From an uncultured Bacteroides sp. (GTDB lineage Bacteria > Bacteroidota > Bacteroidia > Bacteroidales > Bacteroidaceae), in NCBI GenBank assembly GCA_948847595.1, contig CAQOGY010000001.1, positions 62,001 through 126,000 on the forward strand: 64,000 nt of DNA. The letters run 5' to 3'. Shown here in pieces: positions 9,263 to 18,231 of this stretch. The stretch's first letter is position 1. Each line of letters begins with the position of its first letter. Both the position numbers and the translations under genes were made by a program. A model generated the notes under the pieces. The model saw only the letters and a list, made by a program, of their open reading frames with translations. It was not told where the DNA came from and searched no databases.

Positions 9263-9673
9263 ATGAAGAGCATTTTGGAAGTTATAATCCTTTTACTTCT
9301 TTCCTTTCTGATAGGAAGTAATAAGTCGGTTGATACTGCTTGTTCATTGCCCGACACCTCTCAATGGAGTGTGGCTAATAGTGATATTTGTTTAAAGGTG
9401 AATGGAGATTCGATTTTTTGGACTATGAAATCTGATAAAAAGGATATTCCTGCTATCACGGCATCTGCCAGATACAATTTGCTTACTTCCGGAAGAATCA
9501 GCCTGACGTACAGCTTACCTTTATTATCTCAAGATTTATCCTATATCTATGGAGAAAGGAATGAGATACTGCATCGTCATATTATCCATGCATCCTTATG
9601 TAAGCAGGAAGATGATAAATTGGTATTTTATTCATCTGCGGGTGATTCTATTGTTTTTTGTCGTAAAAACTAA
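9263..9673 (+). CDS. Small exported protein preceding ECF sigma
   Basis: A 136-residue protein of unknown function. The N-terminus (MKSILEVIILLLLSFLIGS) is a signal peptide or membrane anchor; the rest is beta-rich with three cysteines and no motif I recognise. Its stop codon is one base before the start codon of the sigma gene, so the pair is tightly coupled. It lies downstream of the predicted promoter, so it would be the first gene of the operon. Units 2 and 3 have no equivalent. It is not a FecR-type anti-sigma factor: there is no cytoplasmic sigma-binding domain before the hydrophobic segment. A periplasmic accessory of the signalling circuit is possible but unproven. Confidence 0.7.
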   Translation: MKSILEVIILLLLSFLIGSNKSVDTACSLPDTSQWSVANSDICLKVNGDSIFWTMKSDKKDIPAITASARYNLLTSGRISLTYSLPLLSQDLSYIYGERNEILHRHIIHASLCKQEDDKLVFYSSAGDSIVFCRKN

Positions 9674-9674
9674 A

Positions 9675-10205
9675 ATGGAGACGGAAGATATGCAGACAAT
9701 GAATTCTACTACAAATCAATTATTGACTGAAACTTACACATCCTTATGTCCCATAATCATTCATTATATAAATCGTAAAATCAATGATTATGAATCTGCC
9801 AGAGACATGGTTCAGGATGTATTTCTTCGTCTCATGGAATATAAGCAAATGCTTCGTAAAGAGACAGTGAGAAGTATGGCGTTCTTCATAGCTCACAATC
9901 TGGTGGTTGATTATTTGCGACGTTATTACAGGAAGCAGGAAATGTCTGCCTATTTCTATGAATATGGCATGAACGTTACTGATGATACAGAGAGTGGGGT
10001 GATAGCCAATGACCTGTCGGCACAAGAAAATCTGAAACTGCTTCAACTTTCTCCGCAGCGTCGGACAGTTTATATAATGAGTCGTTTCCAGGGTAAGACA
10101 GCACCTGAAATCTCTGAAGAATTGTGCCTTTCGCGACGTACCATAGAGAATCATTTACTGGCTAGCCGTAAAGAGATTCGTGAATATATCAAGTCATGTA
10201 TTTGA
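9675..10205 (+). CDS. ECF-type RNA polymerase sigma factor (unit 1)
   Basis: A 176-residue ECF sigma factor. Sigma region 2 is visible in ESARDMVQDVFLRLMEY and FFIAHNLVVDYLRRYY; sigma region 4 HTH in TAPEISEELCLSRRTIENHL near the C-terminus. The frame opens at 9549, but the ATG at 9675, one base after the preceding stop, gives the length of its paralogues at 28284 and 43822 (171 residues each). All three share an unusual C-terminal tail, RE-I/M-RE-Y/F and a final CI. SusC follows after 46 bp. No anti-sigma gene lies next to it. It probably directs transcription of the Sus genes or amplifies its own operon. Confidence 0.9.
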   Translation: METEDMQTMNSTTNQLLTETYTSLCPIIIHYINRKINDYESARDMVQDVFLRLMEYKQMLRKETVRSMAFFIAHNLVVDYLRRYYRKQEMSAYFYEYGMNVTDDTESGVIANDLSAQENLKLLQLSPQRRTVYIMSRFQGKTAPEISEELCLSRRTIENHLLASRKEIREYIKSCI

Positions 10206-10251
10206 GAGTTATACTATAGCAACTAAATTGTTAATTTTAAATTTTTAAAGT

Positions 10252-13200
10252 GTGAATAAGAAGTTATTGAAATTTTCATCGAAAAGAATATTATATTCTG
10301 CGATGATGGCTTCCGCTCTATTGGCAGGAAGCCCGGGGACTGCTTTTGCAGACACGGATAATATACTGGAAGTGTTGCAAAACAGTACCGTACGAGGTAA
10401 GGTTGTCGATGCTGGCGGTGAACCCGTTATCGGTGCCAGTGTTGTGGTGAAAGGCACAACAACAGGAGTGATTACAGACTTGGATGGAAACTTTATATTG
10501 AATAATGTTTCTGAAAAATCAGTTCTGGTTATATCTTATGTGGGGTATAAGTCACAGGAGATTACTGTAAGCGGAAAGTCCGCCATAAACGTCACGATGC
10601 AGGAAGATAGTGAGATGTTGGACGAAGTCGTTGTTGTGGGGTATGGTGCTATGAAGAAATCTTCATTGACCGGTTCCGTAACAGTTGTTGATAGCAAAAT
10701 ATTCGAAAATAAAGGAAGCATGTCCAATCCTCTTCAGGCATTGCAAGGACAGGCTCCCGGTGTTCGGATTACACGTTCATCATCAGCTCCGGGTGAAGAA
10801 GGTTGGGGAGTATCCCTTCGTGGTGCAGTTTCCAAAAACACAACAGAACCGTTGCTTATTATAGACGGTGTTCCTTCAGACGCAGTTTCAGACCTGCAAT
10901 ATCTGAACCCTTCGGATATCGAGACTATGAACTTCTTGAAAGATGCTTCGGCAGCTATCTATGGAGCAAAAGCTGCGGGTGGTGTGATTATTGTAACAAC
11001 CAAAAGACCGCAGGCCGGTAAACTTAAGATAGAGTATAATGGCTCATATACCCGTAAGATGCCGGGACTTCAAGCTGAATTGATGAGCCTGGATGAGTGG
11101 GCTGGTTCATTTCTGCAAGCAATGGAGAATGACGGCCTTGACGATACTTATACATGGTATCGATATGTCAAGTTGATGCAGGCAAACAAAGGTGGTTTCA
11201 TTAATGTACATGACGGGAGCAATCCCAACCCGATTCCAGGTATGGGTGTGAACGATTACGTTTTTCATGATGTCAACTGGACGGACGTGATGTGGGGACC
11301 TGCCAATTCTACGCAACACGACTTGAGCTTTTCAGGAGGTAACGAAAAGGTCACTTACCGTTTGTCGGCCGGTTATTTGTTTGATGACTCCAACCTGCGT
11401 TGGGGGGAAAATAACAATCAACAGTATACTTTCCGTTCGAGTAATGTAATTAAGGCCACTGACCGTTTGACTATCGAGTCTGTCATATCAGCAGTCCGTA
11501 AAGAGCAAGTTACTCCTACGCAAATCGGAAGGGCGTTGAATGTTACGACTCCGTTGCCAGGTCGGCCTGTTTCAACTATTGATGGCAAGCCTTATTTGTG
11601 GGGTACCGACTATACAGCCAATTGGTTACTCGAATTAGGTGGTGAGAATAAATTGGTGGTGACAACTTTCAATTTGAATGAAACATTAAAGTATCAGTTT
11701 ACAAAAGAACTGACTGCTTCTGCAACATTCGGATATTCAACGAACAGTGCTATACGTGACGAGAAAATGAAATCTATCCAATGGTATCATTATGATGGAA
11801 CAGTGAATACCTCTACAGCAAATCCCTATCCTACTCAAGCGGAATCAAAATATACTAAACGTGCTTCCCGTACGGATAATTACTCTGTATCAGGTTATTT
11901 GAACTATGCGAAAACGATAGGTAAAAATCACAATATCAATGTAATGGCCGGTATGCAATACGATCGTAGAGATTATGAAATCACCGGAACGTCTGCCACT
12001 GATATACAGTCGGAACTAGGTATCATTAATGGTAACGGAGTCATTTCTATTGCCGAAGCCAAAAAGAACAGCTATGCGCTCCTTTCCTATTTCGGACGTT
12101 TGAATTATAACTACAACCAAAGGTATCTGATAGAATTTAACGCGCGCTATGATGGTTCTTCAAAGTTTCAACCGGAAAACAGATGGAAAGGTTTCTATGG
12201 TGTTTCAGCAGGTTGGAGAATTACCGAAGAAGCGTTTATGGTGAATATTAAAAAGTATATTGAAGAATTGAAAATTAGGGCTTCTTATGGTGAGGTCGGC
12301 AACCAAAGCGGTATAGGGCTTTACGACGGGGTGCAACTCTATAACTTTAATACAGCTTCGGGCGCCTATATTGGCGACGGAAAAGTTTCATATATTGCTG
12401 CGGCTAAAGAACTGGTGACAACCAATAGAACTTGGGAAAGAATCAAAAATTATAACGTCGGTTTTGATTTTACAGTACTGAACAGCCGTTTGAGTGGTAG
12501 CGTAGACCTCTATATGAAGAAAAACGACAATATGTTGATCGGGTTGCTGTATCCCGGCACCTTGGGTGGCAATGCTCCGGCAAGTAACAACGGAAAATTC
12601 GAAAGTAAAGGATATGAAGGTATGCTTCGTTGGAGTGACAAAATAGGAGAAGTGAGCTATCATATTGGCGGAACATATACTTACATGGAAAATAAGTTGT
12701 TGTCAGGAGGTAATGATGTTATCTCTGCCGGTTTCAACAGCACGATAAACGGTTATCCGTTAAACTCTGTTTTCGGTTACCGATATGCAGGAAAAATACA
12801 GAATGAGGAAGATTTACAGGCATATAAGAATCTGTATTATGGAAACAATACGCTTTCAATGCCCTCGAATTTACGCGTGGGTGACCACATGTATGAAGAT
12901 GTGAATAAGGATGGTAAGCTTACGCAGGACGATTTGGTCTTTCTTGGGACAGATGACCCCAAAGTAACTTTTGCCTTTGACCTTGGATTGGAATGGAGAG
13001 GTTTTGATGTGTCTGCTATTTTTCAAGGTGCGGCACAAAGAACGGTTTGTCGCGATGCAGACTCTTGGAAAGTTCCTTTCAAAGCAGTGTGGATGAATAC
13101 GTCAAACCATACGATTGGAAAAGTCTGGAGTCCGGAAAACCCTAATGGCAGATACCCTGCCTATTCAACTAAATCAGAAATCAATAACTGGAATTATATG

Positions 13201-13461
13201 CCTTCTTCATGGTTTATAGAAGATGGTACATATCTCCGGTTGAAGAATCTGACAGTGGGATATACTATACCAAGAGCCATATTGACAAAGATAACCAAGG
13301 GGGTACTTGAAAATTTCAGAGTATATGTTACCGGTACGGATATTTGGGAAAACTCAAAAATTAATGATGGCTGGGATCCGGAAGCAACGCGTGCGGTAAG
13401 TGCCAGACAGCGCTATCCTTTCACTCGTTCATATACTTTTGGTTTAAGTGCAACATTCTAA
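10252..13461 (+). CDS. susC: SusC-family TonB-dependent transporter (unit 1)
   Basis: An outer-membrane TonB-dependent transporter of 1,069 residues that, with the following SusD, imports oligosaccharides. Order: signal peptide (about 1-33), a CarboxypepD_reg-like domain (about 45-125, VRGKVVDAGGEPVIGASVVVKG), TonB-box region (EVVVVGYG), plug (about 140-260, with NFLKDASAAIYGAKAAGGVIIVTT), then the beta barrel ending in the aromatic FGLSATF. There is no STN domain before the CarboxypepD_reg domain, so classical sigma-regulatory signalling is not expected. The start is GTG; it aligns exactly with the ATG of the unit 2 SusC leader (both follow a TTTTAAATTTT stretch), which supports the choice. 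Co-transcribed with sigma upstream and SusD 13 bp downstream. Confidence 0.93.
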   Translation: MNKKLLKFSSKRILYSAMMASALLAGSPGTAFADTDNILEVLQNSTVRGKVVDAGGEPVIGASVVVKGTTTGVITDLDGNFILNNVSEKSVLVISYVGYKSQEITVSGKSAINVTMQEDSEMLDEVVVVGYGAMKKSSLTGSVTVVDSKIFENKGSMSNPLQALQGQAPGVRITRSSSAPGEEGWGVSLRGAVSKNTTEPLLIIDGVPSDAVSDLQYLNPSDIETMNFLKDASAAIYGAKAAGGVIIVTTKRPQAGKLKIEYNGSYTRKMPGLQAELMSLDEWAGSFLQAMENDGLDDTYTWYRYVKLMQANKGGFINVHDGSNPNPIPGMGVNDYVFHDVNWTDVMWGPANSTQHDLSFSGGNEKVTYRLSAGYLFDDSNLRWGENNNQQYTFRSSNVIKATDRLTIESVISAVRKEQVTPTQIGRALNVTTPLPGRPVSTIDGKPYLWGTDYTANWLLELGGENKLVVTTFNLNETLKYQFTKELTASATFGYSTNSAIRDEKMKSIQWYHYDGTVNTSTANPYPTQAESKYTKRASRTDNYSVSGYLNYAKTIGKNHNINVMAGMQYDRRDYEITGTSATDIQSELGIINGNGVISIAEAKKNSYALLSYFGRLNYNYNQRYLIEFNARYDGSSKFQPENRWKGFYGVSAGWRITEEAFMVNIKKYIEELKIRASYGEVGNQSGIGLYDGVQLYNFNTASGAYIGDGKVSYIAAAKELVTTNRTWERIKNYNVGFDFTVLNSRLSGSVDLYMKKNDNMLIGLLYPGTLGGNAPASNNGKFESKGYEGMLRWSDKIGEVSYHIGGTYTYMENKLLSGGNDVISAGFNSTINGYPLNSVFGYRYAGKIQNEEDLQAYKNLYYGNNTLSMPSNLRVGDHMYEDVNKDGKLTQDDLVFLGTDDPKVTFAFDLGLEWRGFDVSAIFQGAAQRTVCRDADSWKVPFKAVWMNTSNHTIGKVWSPENPNGRYPAYSTKSEINNWNYMPSSWFIEDGTYLRLKNLTVGYTIPRAILTKITKGVLENFRVYVTGTDIWENSKINDGWDPEATRAVSARQRYPFTRSYTFGLSATF

Positions 13462-13474
13462 TACTATATATAAT

Positions 13475-15229
13475 ATGAAACTATCGAACTTATATACTAC
13501 ATTACTTTTTAGTTTGTGTTTGTTGTTCCAGTCATGTCTGGACATGAATCCCGAGGAGCAACTCTCGGATGGCGACATGTGGCAGAATCGCGGGCAATTC
13601 GAAGCTTTTGCCAAGAATTTCTATGGTTGGACACGCGATTTCGGTGGCTTGGGGGATGCTCACGGTGATGTACAAGCAGACCTGTTTAGTACAAATCCCA
13701 GGAATCTTTTCAGTAATGGAACATCTACCATTCCACTTACCGACAAAAGCTATACAGATGCTTATGCCAATCTTCGTCAAGTAAATCTGTTGTTACAAAA
13801 GGCAGAATCTTATGCTCTTCCCGAAGAAATTAAGATACCTGTTGGTGAGGCATATTTTTTCAGGGCTTATATCTATTTTGACCTGCTTCAACGTTTTGGA
13901 GGAGTCATTAAGGTGGAAGAACCGTTAGATATCACTTCTCCGGAGCTTTATCGCACTCAAAATACAAGAGAAGAAATTAACGAATTCATTATCTCCGATT
14001 TGAACGAAGCGATAGCGCGTTTGCCGAAGTTTAAGGATATCACTGCTGCAAACGCAGGCACTATTTCACTTGAGGGTGCACAAGCCTTTTTATCCCGTGT
14101 GGGACTTTATGCGGGGACATGGGAAAAATTCCATAATGGTAATGGAAGCAATACGGAATTGTCAAAGAAATGGTTGAAAATAGCATACGAAGCTGCTGAT
14201 GCAGTTATTGAGTCGAAAACATTCGAACTCTTCAAACCGTCTGATTTGGTTATTGAAGGGGATGAAGGGGCTGCTTACCGTTATTTGTTTATACTGGAAA
14301 ATGAGAAATCGAATCCGGCCGGTTTGAACAAAAGTGCAAATAAAGAATATATATTTTCCAGAAGACATGATACGACATTGGCACCTATTGGTATCAATAT
14401 TACCGAAGGTCGTTTTAATAATGCGTTATATGTAACACGTAAATTGGCCAATATGTATCTTCAAAAGAGCACCGGATTGCCGATTGATATATCGAAGTGG
14501 AATTACGCTACTAAAAATTCGGAGTATTTCGACCGTGACAACCGCATGTCAAGCATAATGATGGTAGACGGAGGTTTTTACTTCAGTAGCAACGGTGGAC
14601 GTTATCGTAGAACGTGGTTGGGAGATGCAGCTGAAATTAAGGAAGCCGGAGTGACTGCTCACAATGCAGCAGGTGGTACCGGGTACCGTTGTCGCAAATG
14701 GTGTTCGGAAAGAGAAGTGGAAAACCGGAAGGAAGGATACGACTATCCTATTATTCGTTATGCGGAGGTGCTTTTAAACTATGCAGAAGCAAAATTTGAA
14801 TACGATGACAATATCTTGGATCCTGATTTGGACAAATCGTTGAATCTGGTACGTTTGAGAGTTAATCCTACTATGCCTAAATTGTCTAACGGACTGCTTC
14901 GGGGTACAGGTACAAACATGAGAACGGAAATTCGTCGTGAACGTACGGTGGAATTGATTGATGAATGTTTCAGACTGGATGACTTGAAACGTTGGAAAAC
15001 AGCAGAAAACGAAATGCCTGAAGATATGTTGGGAATCAAATATACGGGAACCGCTTTTGAAACTTCCGGTTGGGCAGGGGTTGTGACGAATACGGAAGGA
15101 TGCTTGATTTGGGAGAGCGGCAGAAAATGGGACAATAAGCAGTATTTGTATCCTTTCCCGCTGGATCAGTTGCAACTGAATACGAACTTGCGGCCCAACT
15201 GGCAATCTACAAATCCTTATGTGAAATAA
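13475..15229 (+). CDS. susD: SusD/RagB outer-membrane lipoprotein (unit 1)
   Basis: A glycan-binding outer-membrane lipoprotein of 584 residues that caps the SusC transporter. Lipobox FQSC with Cys near residue 21; the sequence after it, LDMNPEEQLSDGDMWQN, is typical of SusD N-termini. TPR-like helices follow, with EAYFFRAYIYFDLLQRFG, and the RagB/SusD C-terminal part includes PIIRYAEVLLNYAEAKFEYD, RTEIRRERTVELIDECFRLDDLKRW and YPFPLDQLQLN. The frame opens at 13448 inside the end of susC, but the ATG at 13475 starts a proper lipoprotein signal. Close paralogues are at 32081 and 47711. Confidence 0.93.
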   Translation: MKLSNLYTTLLFSLCLLFQSCLDMNPEEQLSDGDMWQNRGQFEAFAKNFYGWTRDFGGLGDAHGDVQADLFSTNPRNLFSNGTSTIPLTDKSYTDAYANLRQVNLLLQKAESYALPEEIKIPVGEAYFFRAYIYFDLLQRFGGVIKVEEPLDITSPELYRTQNTREEINEFIISDLNEAIARLPKFKDITAANAGTISLEGAQAFLSRVGLYAGTWEKFHNGNGSNTELSKKWLKIAYEAADAVIESKTFELFKPSDLVIEGDEGAAYRYLFILENEKSNPAGLNKSANKEYIFSRRHDTTLAPIGINITEGRFNNALYVTRKLANMYLQKSTGLPIDISKWNYATKNSEYFDRDNRMSSIMMVDGGFYFSSNGGRYRRTWLGDAAEIKEAGVTAHNAAGGTGYRCRKWCSEREVENRKEGYDYPIIRYAEVLLNYAEAKFEYDDNILDPDLDKSLNLVRLRVNPTMPKLSNGLLRGTGTNMRTEIRRERTVELIDECFRLDDLKRWKTAENEMPEDMLGIKYTGTAFETSGWAGVVTNTEGCLIWESGRKWDNKQYLYPFPLDQLQLNTNLRPNWQSTNPYVK

Positions 15230-15247
15230 TTTTAATGTTATAATTAT

Positions 15248-16771
15248 ATGAAAAGAATATATACATTAAGCAAGACGATGGCTTTCCTGTTTTCATGCAT
15301 GGCACTGATAGGAACTGCAAGCTCTTGTGCGGACGATTACAATACCGATCCGCTGACTAAAAATACCATTCTATCATCGATAACGATTGATGAGAAATAT
15401 GAAGTCTATACACTGGTAAAGGGCGAAAACTATACTTTGCATTTCTCTACTTTGCCGGAAGATGCGACTAATCCCGGGGTGTCTTGGGTATCAGGTAACG
15501 AAGAGGTGGCTACGGTAGATGCTAACGGTAAGGTGACGGCTGTTGCTGTCGGAACATCGGTTATTACGGCAAAACCAGCTGTCGGATATGCAGATGGAGT
15601 ATCGGCTGCCATAACAATTAGTGTAGTTGAAGAACTTGCGCTTACACAATCGGTTGAGATAACCAATTTGCCTGAAGAGCTTACCATGATGGAAACGCAA
15701 TCGGTTCAGCTCAAAACGAAAACTGTACCGGAGAAACCTAGTTTCTATCTTCTATCGTGGAAAAGTAGCGATGAGAAAGTGGCTACGGTTGATGAAAACG
15801 GGCGAGTACTGGCTGTGGGAGAAGGAAAAGCGACAATTACTGCAACAACTACAGATGGCACGGATCTGTCCCATTCAGTTGAGGTAACGGTAAAACCTGT
15901 TATTCACGTGGAAACATTCGAGATGAGTTCTATACATAACAAACTTGCCAAAGGTGAAATATCTGTGTTGAAATACACTGTAACACCTGCAGATGCAACT
16001 GTATCTGCTTTGGTATGGACTACTTCCGATGCTACAGTCGCTTCCATTGAAAAACGAGTTTTGGGAGAAGAAGAGGTATTCGTCATCTTGGGAGGTGTAA
16101 ATTCCGGTACAGCAACATTAACGGCAAGTATTACCTATGCTGACGGTTCTCCGGGCTTTGAGAAATCATTTGAAGTTTCTGTGGTAGATGGTAAGATTAA
16201 TGATGATTTCCTCTTTACGGCAGGATGTTTCGAAGGTGGGGATTATGGAGTATTGGAGAATGGTAGATTAGTGAGGAAGATAGAAAAAGAAGCCAACGCG
16301 AAATGTGAAGCACAGTTCCGTGGAACGATGACTTTCTACCCGTCGAAATATCCTATATATGCAGTGAAGACTTTCTTCGAAGATAGTCTCGACCCGGCCA
16401 AGACTCCCACATTGTTACTTAATATCTGGAACAATAATCCACGAATCAGTATCGGATTCTATGGTGGTACTGCTGCGGGTAATGCACAAAATTTATATAA
16501 AGTAAGCATGACAAGAACCAGTGATGGCGGATATGTAACTTATGCCGACTTAAGCACCCCCAATATTTTCAAGGGAGCAAATGCCGACTTTTTAACAAAC
16601 GGAGTGCTGAATGACGGAATTACATTAGACCGCTGTGAACACAGGTTCTATGATACTTACTATACTGAAGCTGTAACGGAACCTTTTGCGCTCGATTGGG
16701 TTAAGACCTTCGAATCATTGGAAGCATATAAGGCTTATCTGATAGAGAATGAAGGAGTTGTTTTTGAATAA
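15248..16771 (+). CDS. Ig-like (Big_2) surface lipoprotein (unit 1)
   Basis: A 507-residue lipoprotein (lipobox SSC, residue about 27) in the place where PULs encode a surface glycan-binding protein. It has three bacterial Ig-like Big_2 repeats (about 40-125, 135-215, 220-315), each with the hallmark WxSxxxxVATVDxxGxVxAVxxGTxxITA. A C-terminal domain of about 190 residues (from 315) looks like a carbohydrate-binding beta sandwich ending in DWVKTFESLEAYKAYL, a tail shared with the paralogues at 33834 and 49477. No catalytic motif is visible. Glycan binding is inferred from position and architecture. Confidence 0.82.
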   Translation: MKRIYTLSKTMAFLFSCMALIGTASSCADDYNTDPLTKNTILSSITIDEKYEVYTLVKGENYTLHFSTLPEDATNPGVSWVSGNEEVATVDANGKVTAVAVGTSVITAKPAVGYADGVSAAITISVVEELALTQSVEITNLPEELTMMETQSVQLKTKTVPEKPSFYLLSWKSSDEKVATVDENGRVLAVGEGKATITATTTDGTDLSHSVEVTVKPVIHVETFEMSSIHNKLAKGEISVLKYTVTPADATVSALVWTTSDATVASIEKRVLGEEEVFVILGGVNSGTATLTASITYADGSPGFEKSFEVSVVDGKINDDFLFTAGCFEGGDYGVLENGRLVRKIEKEANAKCEAQFRGTMTFYPSKYPIYAVKTFFEDSLDPAKTPTLLLNIWNNNPRISIGFYGGTAAGNAQNLYKVSMTRTSDGGYVTYADLSTPNIFKGANADFLTNGVLNDGITLDRCEHRFYDTYYTEAVTEPFALDWVKTFESLEAYKAYLIENEGVVFE

Positions 16772-16791
16772 TTATTTAAATGAGATGAAAT

Positions 16792-18150
16792 ATGAAAAAG
16801 AAAATGATAACTCTAGCGATGGTGTTATTTACATTCCTGTCTTGTAGTAATAAGGACTATTTTGATGAGGGGCATGTTGACCTGACACCAGGTTATACAA
16901 TAGAAGAAGAGGATACTTATAAAGTATACACTTTGAATCATCCCTGTCTGATGCATACCAATGACGATTTCCAATATGTAGTGGGGAAGATAAAAACAGG
17001 TGCTCAACCTTGGGGCGCTGCATGGGAGTTCCTGGAACAGAACCAATACACGCAACTTAACGAAAACTGGACAACTGACGCTCCCGAGATTCTTTTGAGA
17101 AATTCTTCAGGTGGTAACTTTAAAGTTGCCAGAGAACCGGGATTGGCCGCCTATTATTTGGCCTTGCGCTGGAGAATAGCAGAAGGACTAGGCGAAGAAG
17201 ATGCATATAAGTATGCGGATAAGGCTGTGAAGATTCTGGATAACTGGTCGACTGTATGTAAAGCAATTCAAGTGGAGAATACGAATGACCATTATGCGTT
17301 AGTTACCGGATTTGACGGACATCGGTTTGCGCAAGCGGCGGAAGTAATGCGGGATTATCAGCCTTGGGTAGATAATGGAGGATTTTCTAAGTTCCAGACT
17401 TGGTTGAAAAATGTAGTTGCAGGTCCTGCAACCTACTTCATCAGTCAAAAAACAGATCCTTACTGGTCTTGGGGCGGATGGGAAGTTCCCAACGTGGCAA
17501 TCATGCTGGCAATAGGTATTGTATGTGATGACCAGGATATGGTTAATGAAGCGATAAACTATTATAAACATGGTCCCAGTTCGGGATGTATCCAGCACTT
17601 GGTGGTAGCACTGCATCAAGATCCTGTCGGTCTGGGTGAAGGATATTGCCTTGGACAAGCTGATGAATCGGGTCGCGACCAGGATCATGCCGGATTGAGT
17701 ATGGCTACACTGGCTCCGATGTGTCAGGCTGCGTATAATATCGGAGAAGATTTGTATGGCATCAAAGCAAACGACTCTTTTACGACAGAAGATGGACGTG
17801 TATATAATCGTTACCCTAAATATGCTGAATATGGGGATGTAAATCTGACTCTTGCATTCTTTGAATATTATGCAAAGTTCAATTGTGATCCTATTGAAGC
17901 TGTAGATATGCCGTTTACCTATTGGGAAACCAGACATGGTCAGCAAAACGAAATTTCATATCAAGGTCGGGGACACTTCTATGCAGGATATGAAATGATT
18001 TATAGTCATTATAAGCATGTAAAAGGAGTGAGTGCTCCCTATTCGAAGAAGTTTGCGGAGAAATATCGTCCGGCTACCAGTATTCACCCGTTTGAGTATG
18101 ATAATGATTTTCCCGGAATAGGTACTCTGATGTTCTACAAAGGAGAATGA
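16792..18150 (+). CDS. Alginate-lyase-family lipoprotein (unit 1)
   Basis: A 452-residue lipoprotein (lipobox LSC, Cys18) of the alginate lyase superfamily (PF05426-like alpha/alpha toroid), expected to cleave uronic-acid polysaccharides by beta-elimination. Helical toroid segments run through EPGLAAYYLALRWRI, ADKAVKILDNW and HRFAQAAEVMRDYQPW. A strongly conserved ESGRDQDHA motif is at 292-300. The loop before the central tryptophan motif reads FISQKTDPYWSWGGWE, unlike the Asn- and His-containing loops in the unit 2 and 3 copies, so active-site chemistry or substrate may differ. It closes the core operon, 20 bp after the Ig-like gene. Confidence 0.8.
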   Translation: MKKKMITLAMVLFTFLSCSNKDYFDEGHVDLTPGYTIEEEDTYKVYTLNHPCLMHTNDDFQYVVGKIKTGAQPWGAAWEFLEQNQYTQLNENWTTDAPEILLRNSSGGNFKVAREPGLAAYYLALRWRIAEGLGEEDAYKYADKAVKILDNWSTVCKAIQVENTNDHYALVTGFDGHRFAQAAEVMRDYQPWVDNGGFSKFQTWLKNVVAGPATYFISQKTDPYWSWGGWEVPNVAIMLAIGIVCDDQDMVNEAINYYKHGPSSGCIQHLVVALHQDPVGLGEGYCLGQADESGRDQDHAGLSMATLAPMCQAAYNIGEDLYGIKANDSFTTEDGRVYNRYPKYAEYGDVNLTLAFFEYYAKFNCDPIEAVDMPFTYWETRHGQQNEISYQGRGHFYAGYEMIYSHYKHVKGVSAPYSKKFAEKYRPATSIHPFEYDNDFPGIGTLMFYKGE

Positions 18151-18180
18151 GTTGAGGTAACAAGTTGATAAGATAAAAAT

Positions 18181-18210
18181 AAGAAACCGTCTGTAAACGG
18201 GCGGTTTCTT
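18181..18210 (+). terminator. Hairpin after unit 1 core operon
   Basis: AAGAAACCG (18181-18189) pairs with CGGTTTCTT (18202-18210), 30 bases after the lyase-family stop codon and 21 bases before the GH30 start. There is no strong T-run, so partial termination between core and enzyme genes is more likely than a full stop. Confidence 0.5.
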
Positions 18211-18231
18211 ATCCTGATTAGAATAAAGACA

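Noticed and set aside
9549..9674. Upstream extension of the unit 1 sigma gene
   Set aside because: It would overlap the exported-protein gene for 125 bases, and the added residues have no sigma homology; ATG at 9675 matches the paralogues.
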